Assembly: GCF_003265705.1 (NCBI RefSeq)
Contig: NW_020312867.1
Location: 9,585,228-9,649,227 of the forward strand
Origin: Callorhinus ursinus
Lineage: Eukaryota > Chordata > Mammalia > Carnivora > Otariidae
Reading direction: 5' to 3'
Length of the DNA stretch: 64,000 bases
This document shows positions 54,850 through 64,000 of the stretch, piece by piece. The translations under genes and the position numbers were made by a program. Position 1 is the first letter of the stretch. Every line of letters begins with the position of its first letter. Below the pieces are notes generated by a model. It was not told the DNA's origin, ran no database searches, and saw nothing but the letters and a program-made list of their open reading frames with translations.

Positions 54850-55029
54850 TTTTTTAAAGATTTTATTTATTTGTCAGAGAGAGTGAGTGACCACACAAGC
54901 GGGGGGGCAGAGGGAGAAGCAGGCTCCTCGCTGAGCAGTGAGCCCGATCCGGGGCTCAATCACAGGACCCTGGGATCATGACCTGAGCTGAAGGCAGGCG
55001 CTTAACCGCCTGAGCCAGCCAGGCATCCC
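54850..55029 (-). mobile_element. CAN-SINE, full length
   Basis: 'gtcagagagagtgagtgacc' centre, head 'gagccagccaggcatccc'. Confidence 0.9.
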
Positions 55030-55032
55030 ATC

Positions 55033-55216
55033 TTTTTTTTTTTTTTTTTAAGATTTTATTTATTTATTTCATGCCACGCATGGGGGGCCAGAGGAGGGGA
55101 CACAAGCAGAGTCCCTATTGAGCAAGGAGCCTTGTGCTGGCCTCTGTCCCAGGACTCTGGGGTCATGACCTGAGCCGAAGGCAGACACTTAACCAACTGA
55201 GCCACCTAGGCGCCCC
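55033..55216 (-). mobile_element. CAN-SINE, full length
   Basis: 18-base T-run and unusual centre 'catgccacgcatggggggcc'; head 'gccacctaggcgcccc'. Confidence 0.9.
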
Positions 55217-55440
55217 ACAAATTTATTGATGAAATTAAAATATAGTAATTATTGAGTACAACTTTTTGTAATAATAGGTTTATTAATGAAAAAAGTGGAA
55301 TTCTTTTTTAGGGTGATACAGTTTGCCTAATTGGGGTTCAGAGTTAGTATTTCCTATTATCAAAATTGATTATAAATGATATATGATTTTATATGTTTCA
55401 TCTTTGAAAATGTCTTCCTACAGATGTATGCCAAATATTT

Positions 55441-55629
55441 AAGTTTTATTTATTTTAGAGAGAGAGTGAGCGTGCAAGTAGGGAGGACAGAGGGAGAGAG
55501 AGAATATCAAGCAGACGCCCCTCTCCAGCAGGGAGCCCCACACGGGGCTGGATCCCATGACCCTGAGATCATGACCCAAGCCTAAGCCTTAAGTTGGAGG
55601 CTTAACTGACTGAACCACCCAGGCACCCT
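55441..55629 (-). mobile_element. CAN-SINE, older form
   Basis: 'gagagagaatatcaagcaga' centre, head 'gaaccacccaggcaccc'. Confidence 0.88.
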
Positions 55630-56045
55630 AGCCATATATTGGTATCAGCCCCCAAGCATATGATTTTAATTGAGCACATTAATCACTTGGGAAGCGTTTA
55701 TAGAATTATAATATATTTTTCTTTTAATATTTGCCTTTTAGCATGCCATTACATAGCAGATTAGTTACTTCTATTTGAAGGTTAGATGGAAGCTCCATAA
55801 TTTCACCGTTAGACTTTGAAATATGGAAATTTTCTTTGCACTTATATTGAAATCCTAAAAAACTGTAGTTTTGAGCCAAGAAAATATATCCACTGCAAAT
55901 TTGTTTGGGAATGGAGATCTCACTTATTTTAAATTTGAGGGTGTGGGAAGTGTATAAAGCAACTTTTGACATTGCTTATGATTCAAATACTAGTTTTTGT
56001 CTAAATGACTTAATTGAAGTTTAAGTTTCACATATAAGTGCTGTT
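55630..56045. other. Intronic, nothing recognised
   Basis: AT-rich; the 82-codon minus frame at 55724-55972 lacks any support beyond being open. Confidence 0.35.
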
Positions 56046-56062
56046 CTGCCTGGTAATTTTAT

Positions 56063-56184
56063 TTATTTAAAAAAATTTGTTAGATTTTATTTTTAAGTAA
56101 CCTCTATACCCAGCGTGGGGCTGGAACCCACATTCCCAAGATCAGGAGTTACACGCTATATCAGCTGAGCCAGCCAGGTGCCCC
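56063..56184 (-). mobile_element. Short CAN-SINE
   Basis: Direct repeat ctg(c)cctggtaatttta at 56047 and 56185. Confidence 0.92.
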
Positions 56185-56204
56185 CTGCCCTGGTAATTTT
56201 AGAT

Positions 56205-56720
56205 TGAATTTATTAAATCTTATAAATCTGCAGCAAAAGCTAAGTTTCAGAGCCATTCATTATTTGATAATAGTATCTGCAAGAGGTCTTATCATTCTGA
56301 AAAATTTCATTCTCAGCCCTGAGCTTAAAAGATTAAAAATCACAAAATTTTACTACAGCAAATCACCACACTGCTCTGTGGTCAGGCGAGTCAGGTTATT
56401 CAGCTTTTATTTCTGGCAATAGTTAAGTCCATGACCACGAGTGAAATTCACCATCCACACTGTTTGTTTAATAACACATGATAAATTTAAATATTTTTCG
56501 GAGTACCTGCTGGTGAAAAATATAATGAATAAACTGTCTTACATCTTAACAAACGTTGTAAATTATCCAACTAAGCTTTTATCTACTCCACACATATTTT
56601 TACCATCAACACATTTTAGCAGATTCCACTTCAAGTTGTACTGAATTAGTATTTTCTCAACTTCTGACCTATAGTTGTTCAACAGACTATTTGTGGAAGC
56701 TAATTTTTCATTCACTTTAT
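56205..56720. other. Intronic, nothing recognised
   Basis: AT-rich DNA; open frames at 56204-56644 have no support. Confidence 0.35.
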
Positions 56721-56727
56721 TGTTTTA

Positions 56728-56836
56728 AAGATATTTTTTTAATTTTTTAAGTAATCTCTACACATTGTGGGGCTTGAACTCACAACCATGAGATGAAGAA
56801 TCGCATGATCTGCCAACTGAGTGAGACAGGTGCCCC
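56728..56836 (-). mobile_element. Short CAN-SINE
   Basis: Direct repeat ttcattca(c/g)ttta at 56709 and 56839. Confidence 0.88.
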
Positions 56837-56839
56837 TAT

Positions 56840-57310
56840 TCATTCAGTTTAAATTTGGTATTGACTCTGAGTAAACAACTGAGCAGTATTGGTAACATGT
56901 CAACTCATTGGGAAACAGGGAATCTACATGAACTAATTTGCCTTTTTAAATAGATTATTAATCTTACTCCCTTTGTCCTCAACTTTTGGAGCAACTGGTC
57001 TTACTGAAAAGCTAGTAGTCTTAAGTTTATTTTCTCTGAATCTATTTCTTCAGCGCCTAGAGCTGAGCGTGGTTTAACCACCCCATCACTGGCAAATTAC
57101 TTTCTTCGCTTGGCTAATAGACCAGCCTCTTGGATTTTTCAGACCATGGCATTCCTGTGAATTGGGAATATTGGGTGACTACTTAGTGTGCTAATCTTGA
57201 TATAGATTGAATTCTCCTAGCACAGCTACAGTGTCATTGCATAATAAACACAAAGCTTTCTCATGTGACTTCATAACAAAGTAACCCACACTCTCTCCAC
57301 TGTGCTTTAT
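56840..57310. other. Intronic, nothing recognised
   Basis: No element or gene signal. Confidence 0.35.
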
Positions 57311-57323
57311 TTTTTATTTATTT

Positions 57324-57513
57324 TTTAAAAAGATTTTATTTATTTGACAGAGAGAGACACAGTGAGAGAGGGAACACAAGCAGGGGGAATGGGAGAGGGA
57401 GAAGCAGGCTTCCTGCTGAGCAGGGAGCCTGACGCGGGGCTCGATCCCAGGACCCTGGGATCATGACCTGAGCTGAAGGCAGACGCTTAACGACTGAGCC
57501 ACCCAGGTGCTCC
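57324..57513 (-). mobile_element. CAN-SINE, full length, young type
   Basis: Direct repeat tccact(g/a)tgcttta at 57296 and 57513; CpGs retained. Confidence 0.94.
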
Positions 57514-57529
57514 TCCACTATGCTTTAAA

Positions 57530-57940
57530 TCAAGACATTGTACACTTTTCTTGTTTTGACATGATGGCCATCCACTGGTAATACAAAGAAGTAAACTATC
57601 ACAATGCAGTATGCCAGTATGCATATGTGCCAGTCAAAACGCTGTTGAGTTATAGCTTCCTCACTGTGATTTGTGGTGCACTGAGCAGCAGTGCAAAGCT
57701 CTGTAAACACCACATATACAAGTAACCACTCAATTCTGCCACTGTAGGTTTGATGCCGTCCATAGGCAACATGTAAATGAGTGAGTGCAGCTGTGTTTGA
57801 TGTTATTTATGGACACTGGAGTTTGAATTTCACATAATTTTCACGTCATGAAATAATCTTTTGATTTTTTTCAACCATGAAAAAGTGTAAAATCATTCTT
57901 AGCTTGCAGCCCTTACTAAAACAGATGGTTTGCTCTCTCC
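57530..57940. other. Intronic, nothing recognised
   Basis: No element or gene signal. Confidence 0.35.
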
Positions 57941-57944
57941 ATTT

Positions 57945-58400
57945 AGCATAAAGCATTACATCAAGGCCAAAATCAAGAAGGAAAAGATAGCATAAAATTT
58001 GATTGCATAAAGAGATAATATAAACAAAACTAAAAGATAAACTGAAGGGCGCCTGGGTGGCTAGTGGGTTTAGCGTCTGCCTTCGGCTCAGGTCATGATC
58101 CCAGGGGCCTGGGATCCAGCCCTGCATCCCATCAGGCTCCCTGCTCAGCGAGGAGTCTGCTTCTCCCTCTCGCTTTCCCCCTTGCTTGAGCTCTCACTCT
58201 CTCTCTCGAATAAAATCTCTTTAAAAAAAAAAATAAACTGCAAATTGGGGAAACGTATTTGGAACCATATGTCGGGAAAAGGTTAATGTCATCCTAGTAT
58301 GAAAGAGTACCTGTGGATAAGAAACAGACCAAAACACTATTAGAAAAATGGGCAAAGGATGCAAAAAGTTTACCAAATAAAACCTAATGTTGGTAACTAT
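57945..58400 (+). repeat. Old L1 remnant split by a SINE
   Basis: 'tattagaaaaatgggcaaag' with 'acctgtggataagaaacaga' before it are sense words of the L1 ORF2 end; the left part lies before the SINE at 58048. Confidence 0.55.
58048..58233 (+). mobile_element. CAN-SINE, full length
   Basis: Direct repeat a(g/a)ataaactg(a/c)a at 58035 and 58231. The head has 'ctagtgggtttagcgtctgc', unlike the common form. Confidence 0.9.
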
Positions 58401-58534
58401 ATCAAGTGTTGATCCAGTACTGAACCACAAAAGGCTAAAGAAACCATGGGAGGCTTTCACTTTATACTTCATACACTTTGGTATTGCTTGAGATTTTTTT
58501 TAGGCTCCCCATTTTTAAATTTTTCCTTTTATTT

Positions 58535-58717
58535 TTTTTTATATTTTCAAGATTTTATTAGAGAACACCAAGCAGGGGGAGTGGTAGGCAGAGGGAAGGG
58601 GAGAAGCAGGGTTCCCACTGAGCAGGGAGCCCGATGTGGGACTCGATCCCAGGCCCCTGGGATCATGACCTGAGCTGAAGGCAGATACTTAACTGACTGA
58701 GCCACCCAGGCACCCCT
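58535..58717 (-). mobile_element. CAN-SINE
   Basis: 'aagattttattagagaacac' shows a shortened tail region; head 'gagccacccaggcacccc'. Confidence 0.9.
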
Positions 58718-58719
58718 AT

Positions 58720-58820
58720 TTTAATTTTTTTAAGTAAGCTCTGTACTCAGTGTGAGGCTTGAACTCATGACCCTGAAATTGAGAGTCACATGCTCTACCA
58801 TCTGAGCCCTCAAGGTGCCG
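58720..58820 (-). mobile_element. Short CAN-SINE, diverged
   Basis: 'tttaagtaagctctgtactc' tail, head 'gagccctcaaggtgccg'. The target word gcattgcttgagttttttt repeats ttgcttgagattttttt near 58484. Confidence 0.85.
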
Positions 58821-58824
58821 CATT

Positions 58825-59265
58825 GCTTGAGTTTTTTTGCAGCAAGTAGATACTACATTTATCAGTATTTAAAAAGAAAAAAAGTTTTCTTATAAAATTT
58901 TTGAATTGTTATTTGGCTTTCTGGTCCCTAAATTTTCTATTTTCCTAGCAGAGGTAGAGAAAAGAGGGTGAGTTCTTTCTCTTTCCTGCCTCTGCTATGC
59001 ATGTTGCTCTGGCTTAGAAGACAGCATGCAGCTTAGGCCCTGTGAGGTTCTCCCACCCCAGTCCTGGCTTTTGTGTATTCTTGGGTGTTTTACTAGGCCA
59101 ACATAATGGGCACTGCTTGCCGTGATGCCATGTTGATTTGGAAATCCCGGTTTGATTTTAAGATGGAAGTTCTATTAAGCATCTTCTAAATAATTTTGAT
59201 GTTAGGGATTTTGAATTGCTTTTTAATTTTATTTTTGTTATTAAATAGTTATTAATAGAAGCCAG
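58825..59265. other. Intronic, nothing recognised
   Basis: No element or gene signal. Confidence 0.35.
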
Positions 59266-59269
59266 AGGG

Positions 59270-59467
59270 AAGGGGCATCTGTGACTCAGTTGTTTGGGTG
59301 TCCTACTCTTCATTTCGGTTTGGGTCATGGTCTCCTGGTTATGGGATCAAACATTGCAACGAGCTCCATGCTCAGTGTGGAGTCAGCTTGGGATTCTCTC
59401 TCTCCCTCTGCCCGCCCTCCCTCCCCCACACACACTCATGTTAAGTAAATAAATCTTTTAAAAAGGT
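59270..59467 (+). mobile_element. CAN-SINE, old and diverged
   Basis: 'ggggcatctgtgactcagtt' head, 'gtgtggagtcagcttgggat' centre; among the most diverged copies in the window. Confidence 0.87.
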
Positions 59468-59469
59468 AG

Positions 59470-60270
59470 AAGCAAGAGGGGTGGAGGGATTCTTTTAAAT
59501 CAACTCTTAAAATTCTGTCTTTAGTGGAATTCTTGATTTTCCTGGATTTGTTAAATGTTTCTAAAGATGTTTGGCATAGGTATTAACTTCATGGACCTGT
59601 TGAATACAGTTTTTTTCTAGTTCTGAATTAAGTCAGTCATGAACAATAACAGAACCTCGTAGGTGGGTAATGCTACTGCATTCGCTCAAGGCATTTGGTT
59701 ACCAAGGTGATTCACAAGGGATAAGAATTTTACTTTGCATTTGTTTTCAAATCAGGAGTTGTAGAATTTGATGCACATGAAGCATGCTGTTGTTCTTTTC
59801 CTATAGTCTATGTAGATGATGTCATTAAACTAGATTTTGGCTTTTAGACTTTGGTTTAAAATACTGGAATGATTAAGTAATAAGTATATTTCATGTGGAA
59901 AAGAAATACTGTAATTGTATTGAAATAAGCTGAACAAGAGGAAACTTAATTACCTTGAGAATAGCAGAAAATAAAGTTGTAATACCAGTTAATATACAGT
60001 GTAGCAGCTACAACTGGGGAAAGGGGAGTATGAGAGGGAGTAAAAGTAGGGTGTAAATTACAAGAAGTTTGGGAGAAAATGACTTTGTGATCTGTGAGAG
60101 CCAGAATTGGGAATACTAGGTAGACATGTTCATGTCCCTAGATTTTAAGAAGGCATACTTCAAGAAGTTCACAAGATATGAGTATGAATCAATAGGAATG
60201 GTATACTAAAAGGAAAGTCAGTTTAAAGAAAAACAAAAACTGCTCTTAAAGATAGGTAGGTGATTACTTC
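59470..60270. other. Intronic, nothing recognised
   Basis: AT-rich, no mobile element seen. Confidence 0.35.
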
Positions 60271-60274
60271 TTTT

Positions 60275-60603
60275 GGGGGGGCCAGAGAAAAAGGGAGAGA
60301 GAATCTTTTTTTTTAAGATTTATTTATTAGAGAGAAACAGCACACAGAGGGAGAGGGAGAAGCAGACTCTCCAGTGAGCAGAGAGCCTGATTCAGGGCTC
60401 CATCCCAGGACCCAAGATCATGACCTGGGCCGAAGGCAGACGCTCAACCCACTGAGCTACCCAGTTGCCCCGGAGAGAATCTTAAGCAGGCTCCAAGCCC
60501 AGCACAGGGCCTGACATGGGGCTCTATCTCACAACCCTGAGATCATGACCTGAGCCTAAATCAAGAGTCGGACATTTAACCGACTGAGCCATCCAGGTGC
60601 CCC
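60275..60603 (-). mobile_element. CAN-SINE, older form, split by another SINE
   Basis: Left piece ends 'ggagagagaatc' at 60306 and the right piece resumes 'ggagagaatcttaagcaggc' at 60472. Confidence 0.9.
60307..60471 (-). mobile_element. CAN-SINE nested in the previous one
   Basis: Flanked by gagagaatctt on both sides, copied from the host SINE at the same internal point as the nested pair at 39296-39701. Confidence 0.92.
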
Positions 60604-60919
60604 AAGTAGGCAGTTACTTCTAATAGATACTCAGACTTGATTAAGAAATTTGGAAACAGGAATTTTGGAAAATATAGGTCATTAGTCTATCAACAAGCAT
60701 AGAAAAAGTAACTTAGTTTTAAAATTTAATTAGTATTAAAACTATTTTTTAAATGAAAAAGTTCTTTAATCTTTTATGGCTTTTACTACTGTTCTCTAGT
60801 CCTGTACTTCCAATATGATAGTCCTCAGCCCTGGGTGCTAGTGTGTTGGTCAGCATATATGTAGAACATTTCCATCATCACAGAAATTTCTCTTTGGAAA
60901 TGCTATGAAAATGAGATAT

Positions 60920-61096
60920 GGGGCGCCTGGGTGGCTCAGTCGTTAAGCGTCTGCCTTCAGCTCAGGTCATGATCCCAGGGTCCTGGGCTTGAGCCCATCG
61001 GGCTCCCTGCTCAGCGGGAAGCCTGCTTCTCCTCCTCCTGTTGCTTGTGTCTCTCTCTGTCAAATAAATAATAAAATCTTAAAAAAAAAAAAAGAA
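60920..61096 (+). mobile_element. CAN-SINE, young type
   Basis: Direct repeat gaaaatgagatat at 60906 and 61095. Confidence 0.94.
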
Positions 61097-61141
61097 AATG
61101 AGATATATTATTAGAAAAGCTAGTAAAAGTAAGTGAGGGTA

Positions 61142-61278
61142 GGGGTGCCTGGATGGCTCAGTTGGTTGGGCGACTGCCTTTGGCTTGGGTCATGATCCCG
61201 GGGTTCTGGGATCGAGTCCTACCCTGCTCTGTGGGGAGCCTGCTTCACCCTCTGCCTGCCACTCCCCCTGCTTGTGCA

Positions 61279-61309
<31 letters not shown>

Positions 61310-61337
61310 AAATAAATAAAATCTTAAAAAAAAAAAG
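61142..61337 (+). mobile_element. CAN-SINE with expanded CT tract
   Basis: An uninterrupted (CT)n run of about 27 bases at 61279-61306 has grown in the CT-rich part; aagtgag(g/a)(g/a)ta words flank the element. Confidence 0.92.
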
Positions 61338-61439
61338 TGAGAATAATGGGGTACTTTTCTATCCAGAAATTTTACTGAAGAATTATGTCTCATAATCCTG
61401 AGACATTGGTATGTGCTTTTTTGTTAATATTGCATTTTG

Positions 61440-62720
61440 TCCTTTATTTTGAAATAATTTTAAGTTTACAGAGAAGTTGGAGTAATGGTACAAAGAGCCT
61501 TTTCCCTTCCTGAGCCGTTTGAGAGTAAGTTGTTCACTTGATGCTCCATCAGCTTTGAATACTTCAGTGTGTATTTCCTACAAATGGGGACATTCTCCCA
61601 TGTAGCCACAATACATCCATTAAAATCCGGAGCTTAACAGTGATACAGTAGTACCAGCTAGTCCTCAGATCCCATTCAGGTTTTACCAGTTGTCCCAATA
61701 ATAACCTGTAAACAGAAGGATCCAGTTCAGAATCACACAGTAAATTTTGTTGTCCTGTCTTTGACTTGATCATCTTGATATTTTTGAAGAGCATAGGCTA
61801 ATTATTTTGAAGATTATGTCTTCATGGTGCTAGATTCAGAATGTGCATTTTGTCAGGAATACCACGTAAATGGTGCTGTATTCTTGTTTTGTCAGGAGGT
61901 ACACTGTTTCTATGTGTCTCGTTTCTTATGTTAATCGTGATCACTTGATTAAGATAGAGTCTGCTGGTTTTCTCTACTATAAATTTGCCTATTTTTTCCT
62001 TTGTGGCCAGTAAATACTTTGTGAGGAGGAAGCACTTTGAGACCATGTGAATACCTCGTTCCCTATCAAGCTTTCCCCCACTAGTTTTAGCATCATTGGT
62101 ATTTCTTGGCGGGATTATTACTCCAATGGTTGCCAAATGATGATTTTTCTAATTTTATAATTTCTTTCACATTTGTCAGTTGACGTATCATTATAAGGAA
62201 AAGCCTCTTTTCCCCGTTTATGTATTAACTTAAATTCATATGTATTTATGCATTTCTGTTTTATTCAGTGAGTTATTATGTATTATTGTCATGTTACCTT
62301 GATGCTAAATTTGTCCCAGATTTGGCTAGTGGGTGCCTCTGGCTTCAAGCTGGCTCCTGTATCCTTTTAACATGTTCTCTTATTCTTTGATCACTTCCCT
62401 TCCTGATTTGTGGTACAAGATGTTCCAGTCTCTTCCTGTACTTTTCCTGCCCCAGCCCTGAAATCAGTCATTTCACCAGGAATTGAAGTGGTTCCTTTTA
62501 TTGGAGGAGGTATTTAGAAACCAGGTCTAGATGCTAGGTATGATTGTTCTACTGGGGTATGGCTGCCCTAGGCCCTCTAAGTGAATAGAGCATACACAAA
62601 CATGTATGTATACTTACATATGCATCCATCTGTGTGTGTGACACACACGCACATTAGGTAAGCTTTGTTCAGTCATAAAGTGCTGTTGGCTATTAGTTCA
62701 GTGTTAATGAATCAACAATG
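61440..62720. repeat. L1M-like 3' module, copy 3
   Basis: 'tttgaaataattttaagttt', 'cttcagtgtgtatttcctac', 'tttgtcaggaataccacgta', 'ctgctggttttctctactat', 'gctggctcctgtatcctttt', 'actggggtatggctgcccta'. It carries more of the left end than copy 2 and no SINE. Confidence 0.65.
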
Positions 62721-62899
62721 AGATATATCCAGAAAAAGGAAGATGATGCTTGCTGATCTGTACATGAGGTCATTCCAGAAAGTGCTAACGTATGTAATGC
62801 ATGGTGAATCTGTGGAAAAGTGGGTAAATTTGTGGATTTGTGAGATGACAAACATAAAAAACGCATAGTGGATGGTGTTGTGCACTGTGAGCATTGTGA

Positions 62900-63060
62900 G
62901 TATTTTTGTGATGAAGGGGTGTCTGACTTTAAATGCTTTTTCTGCATTGAGATGATGTGTTTTGCTTCCTATTAATATGGTGTATAACACTAATATATAG
63001 ACTTTTAAATAGCAATTAATTAGCTGTTAGCTTCTGTTTTTTCTCATCTTTTGCATTGTA
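62900..63060 (-). repeat. L1 ORF2 scrap
   Basis: 'tttttctgcattgagatgat' and 'attaatatggtgtataacac' are antisense L1 ORF2 words. Confidence 0.55.
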
Positions 63061-63278
63061 TGTTGGGTTTGTTATGAATACTCGGCAAGATTGTATTGCA
63101 GGTGTGTCTTCAGGATATCAAATATTAATGAGATTGTTTTTTAAAAATCAACTTAATTGAAGTATAATCATTTCTTTAACCCCAAAAAGTTCCCTTGTAT
63201 CCTTCCCAGTTATTCCTCTCCATCCCCTTGTTGGGCCCCTGGCAATTGGGATCTGCTCTCTGTCACTACAGATTACAT

Positions 63279-63472
63279 TTGTCTTTTTTTTTTTTTTTTT
63301 TTTAAGAGAGCGTGTGAGTGGGGGGAGGGCAGAGGTAGAGGGAGGCAGGGAGAATCTCAAGCGGACCCCATGCTGAATGCAGAATCTGACACAGGGGTTC
63401 GATCTCATGACCCTGAGATCATGACCTGAGCTGAAACCAGGAGTTGGAGTTCTGAGCTACTCAGAAGCCCCT
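63279..63472 (-). mobile_element. CAN-SINE, older form
   Basis: Direct repeat tacatttgtctttt at 63266 and 63472; T-run of about 22. Confidence 0.92.
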
Positions 63473-63544
63473 ACATTTGTCTTTTCTACATTGTTACATA
63501 TAGTATGTACCCTTTTGTCTTGATTCTTTCACTGAGCATGATGG

Positions 63545-64000
63545 TTTTTGGGTTTTGGTTTTGGTTTTTAATTGTATTTGCATTTATTTTATGCAGAAAT
63601 TACTCCTGGACCTTAACTTTTTGTTTCTTTAGTTTCTTCTGGGATATCTTTTCCTTCTGTGCAGCCTCCTCTTCTGGTTTAGGAACAGCCTGCTCTTTTT
63701 CCAGTAAGGAGCATCTCGGTGTGGCAGGGAGAGTCATGTATAGGTTAATCTGATTATGAGCTCTTTAAGTTCTACGCTGCATCTTGGAGGCTTTGTTCAC
63801 CTGGATGTGCTCCATGACCAGAGGATCAACATCTGAACCCTTAAGTTCAGCATTACTCTCTGCATTTTTAAGCATGTCCAGTAAAAATTCAGCACTGTTT
63901 TTGGGCCACGGACCCTGTGTGCAGCCCCACCCTTTGCCTAGGCATGCCTACCACCTCCACCATGGTATTGATGGAATGGCACATTTTGCTTTTACAAAGT
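63545..64000 (-). pseudogene. RPL17: RPL17 processed pseudogene, 5' part beyond the window
   Basis: Read on the minus strand, the sequence matches ribosomal protein L17 without introns: [20 protein letters not shown], then [17 protein letters not shown], then [20 protein letters not shown] and the end KKLKKQK. It is broken by at least two stops (near 63927 and 63757) and by a pair of compensating one-base shifts in the SSPCHIEMIL region. The natural stop position is 63600-63602, followed by aataaa at 63583-63588 and an A-rich tail remnant to about 63545. These are the marks of an L1-mediated mRNA copy. It lies antisense in the presumed PTPRA intron and should not make a protein. Confidence 0.93.

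Noticed and set aside
10352..61337. tRNA-like boxes at the heads of SINEs
   Set aside because: The SINE heads derive from a tRNA but carry many changes and are followed by SINE bodies, so they are not tRNA genes.
11309..61395. Many 60-90 codon frames with the recurring words [21 protein letters not shown]
   Set aside because: They are translations of the CAN-SINE body in its one open frame, repeated at many places and on both strands. They are not a protein family.
26061..64000. Search for PTPRA coding exons
   Set aside because: No segment with receptor phosphatase resemblance flanked by splice sites was found. Human PTPRA coding exons lie far downstream of exon 1, so absence here is expected.

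Overview
This window is nuclear DNA of a carnivoran mammal. Spliced genes with GT-AG introns, two CpG islands and no bacterial gene organisation show a vertebrate. More than sixty copies of the tRNA-derived CAN-SINE (head reading ggcgcctgggtggctcag) and an L1 tail of the carnivore type place it in Carnivora. The common SINE form resembles those of arctoids (bears, seals, mustelids); that narrower placing is inference.

Layout. About 0.3-2.1 kb is intergenic with nothing recognised. PCED1A lies on the minus strand (coding 6151 to 2260, seven coding exons, 454 codons plus stop). A CpG island at about 6.2-7.3 kb is a head-to-head promoter shared with VPS16 on the plus strand (coding 7023 to 19854, 24 exons, 839 codons plus stop, poly(A) signal at 19980). 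Both reading frames are intact across every splice junction. About 20.0-25.5 kb is intergenic with old repeats. A second CpG island at 25.5-26.3 kb holds a non-coding first exon ending in a strong donor at 26061. Gene order PCED1A-VPS16-PTPRA is the order on human chromosome 20p13, so I assign this exon to PTPRA and read 26-64 kb as its long first intron. That intron has no coding exon I can support. It is packed with SINEs, many nested, plus L1, L2, MIR and hAT-Charlie remnants, and ends in a minus-strand RPL17 processed pseudogene that runs off the window.

How the genes relate. VPS16 is a core subunit of the HOPS and CORVET tethers that act in endosome-lysosome fusion. PCED1A is a PC-esterase/SGNH-fold protein of poorly known role. 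Their shared promoter carries NRF1 and ETS motifs and, near the VPS16 side, a CLEAR-like E-box, suggesting input from TFEB-type lysosomal regulators. PTPRA (receptor tyrosine phosphatase alpha) is independent of them.

The most notable observations are two U12-type introns in VPS16, a GC-AG intron in PCED1A, a 52-bp near-perfect inverted copy of nearby sequence inside an old MIR (8.9 and 9.6 kb), and a roughly 195-bp inverted duplication spanning a unique/SINE junction (44.1 and 45.3 kb). I found no novel multi-gene system. The unusual material is in splice-site choice and in structural scars of the intronic and intergenic DNA.
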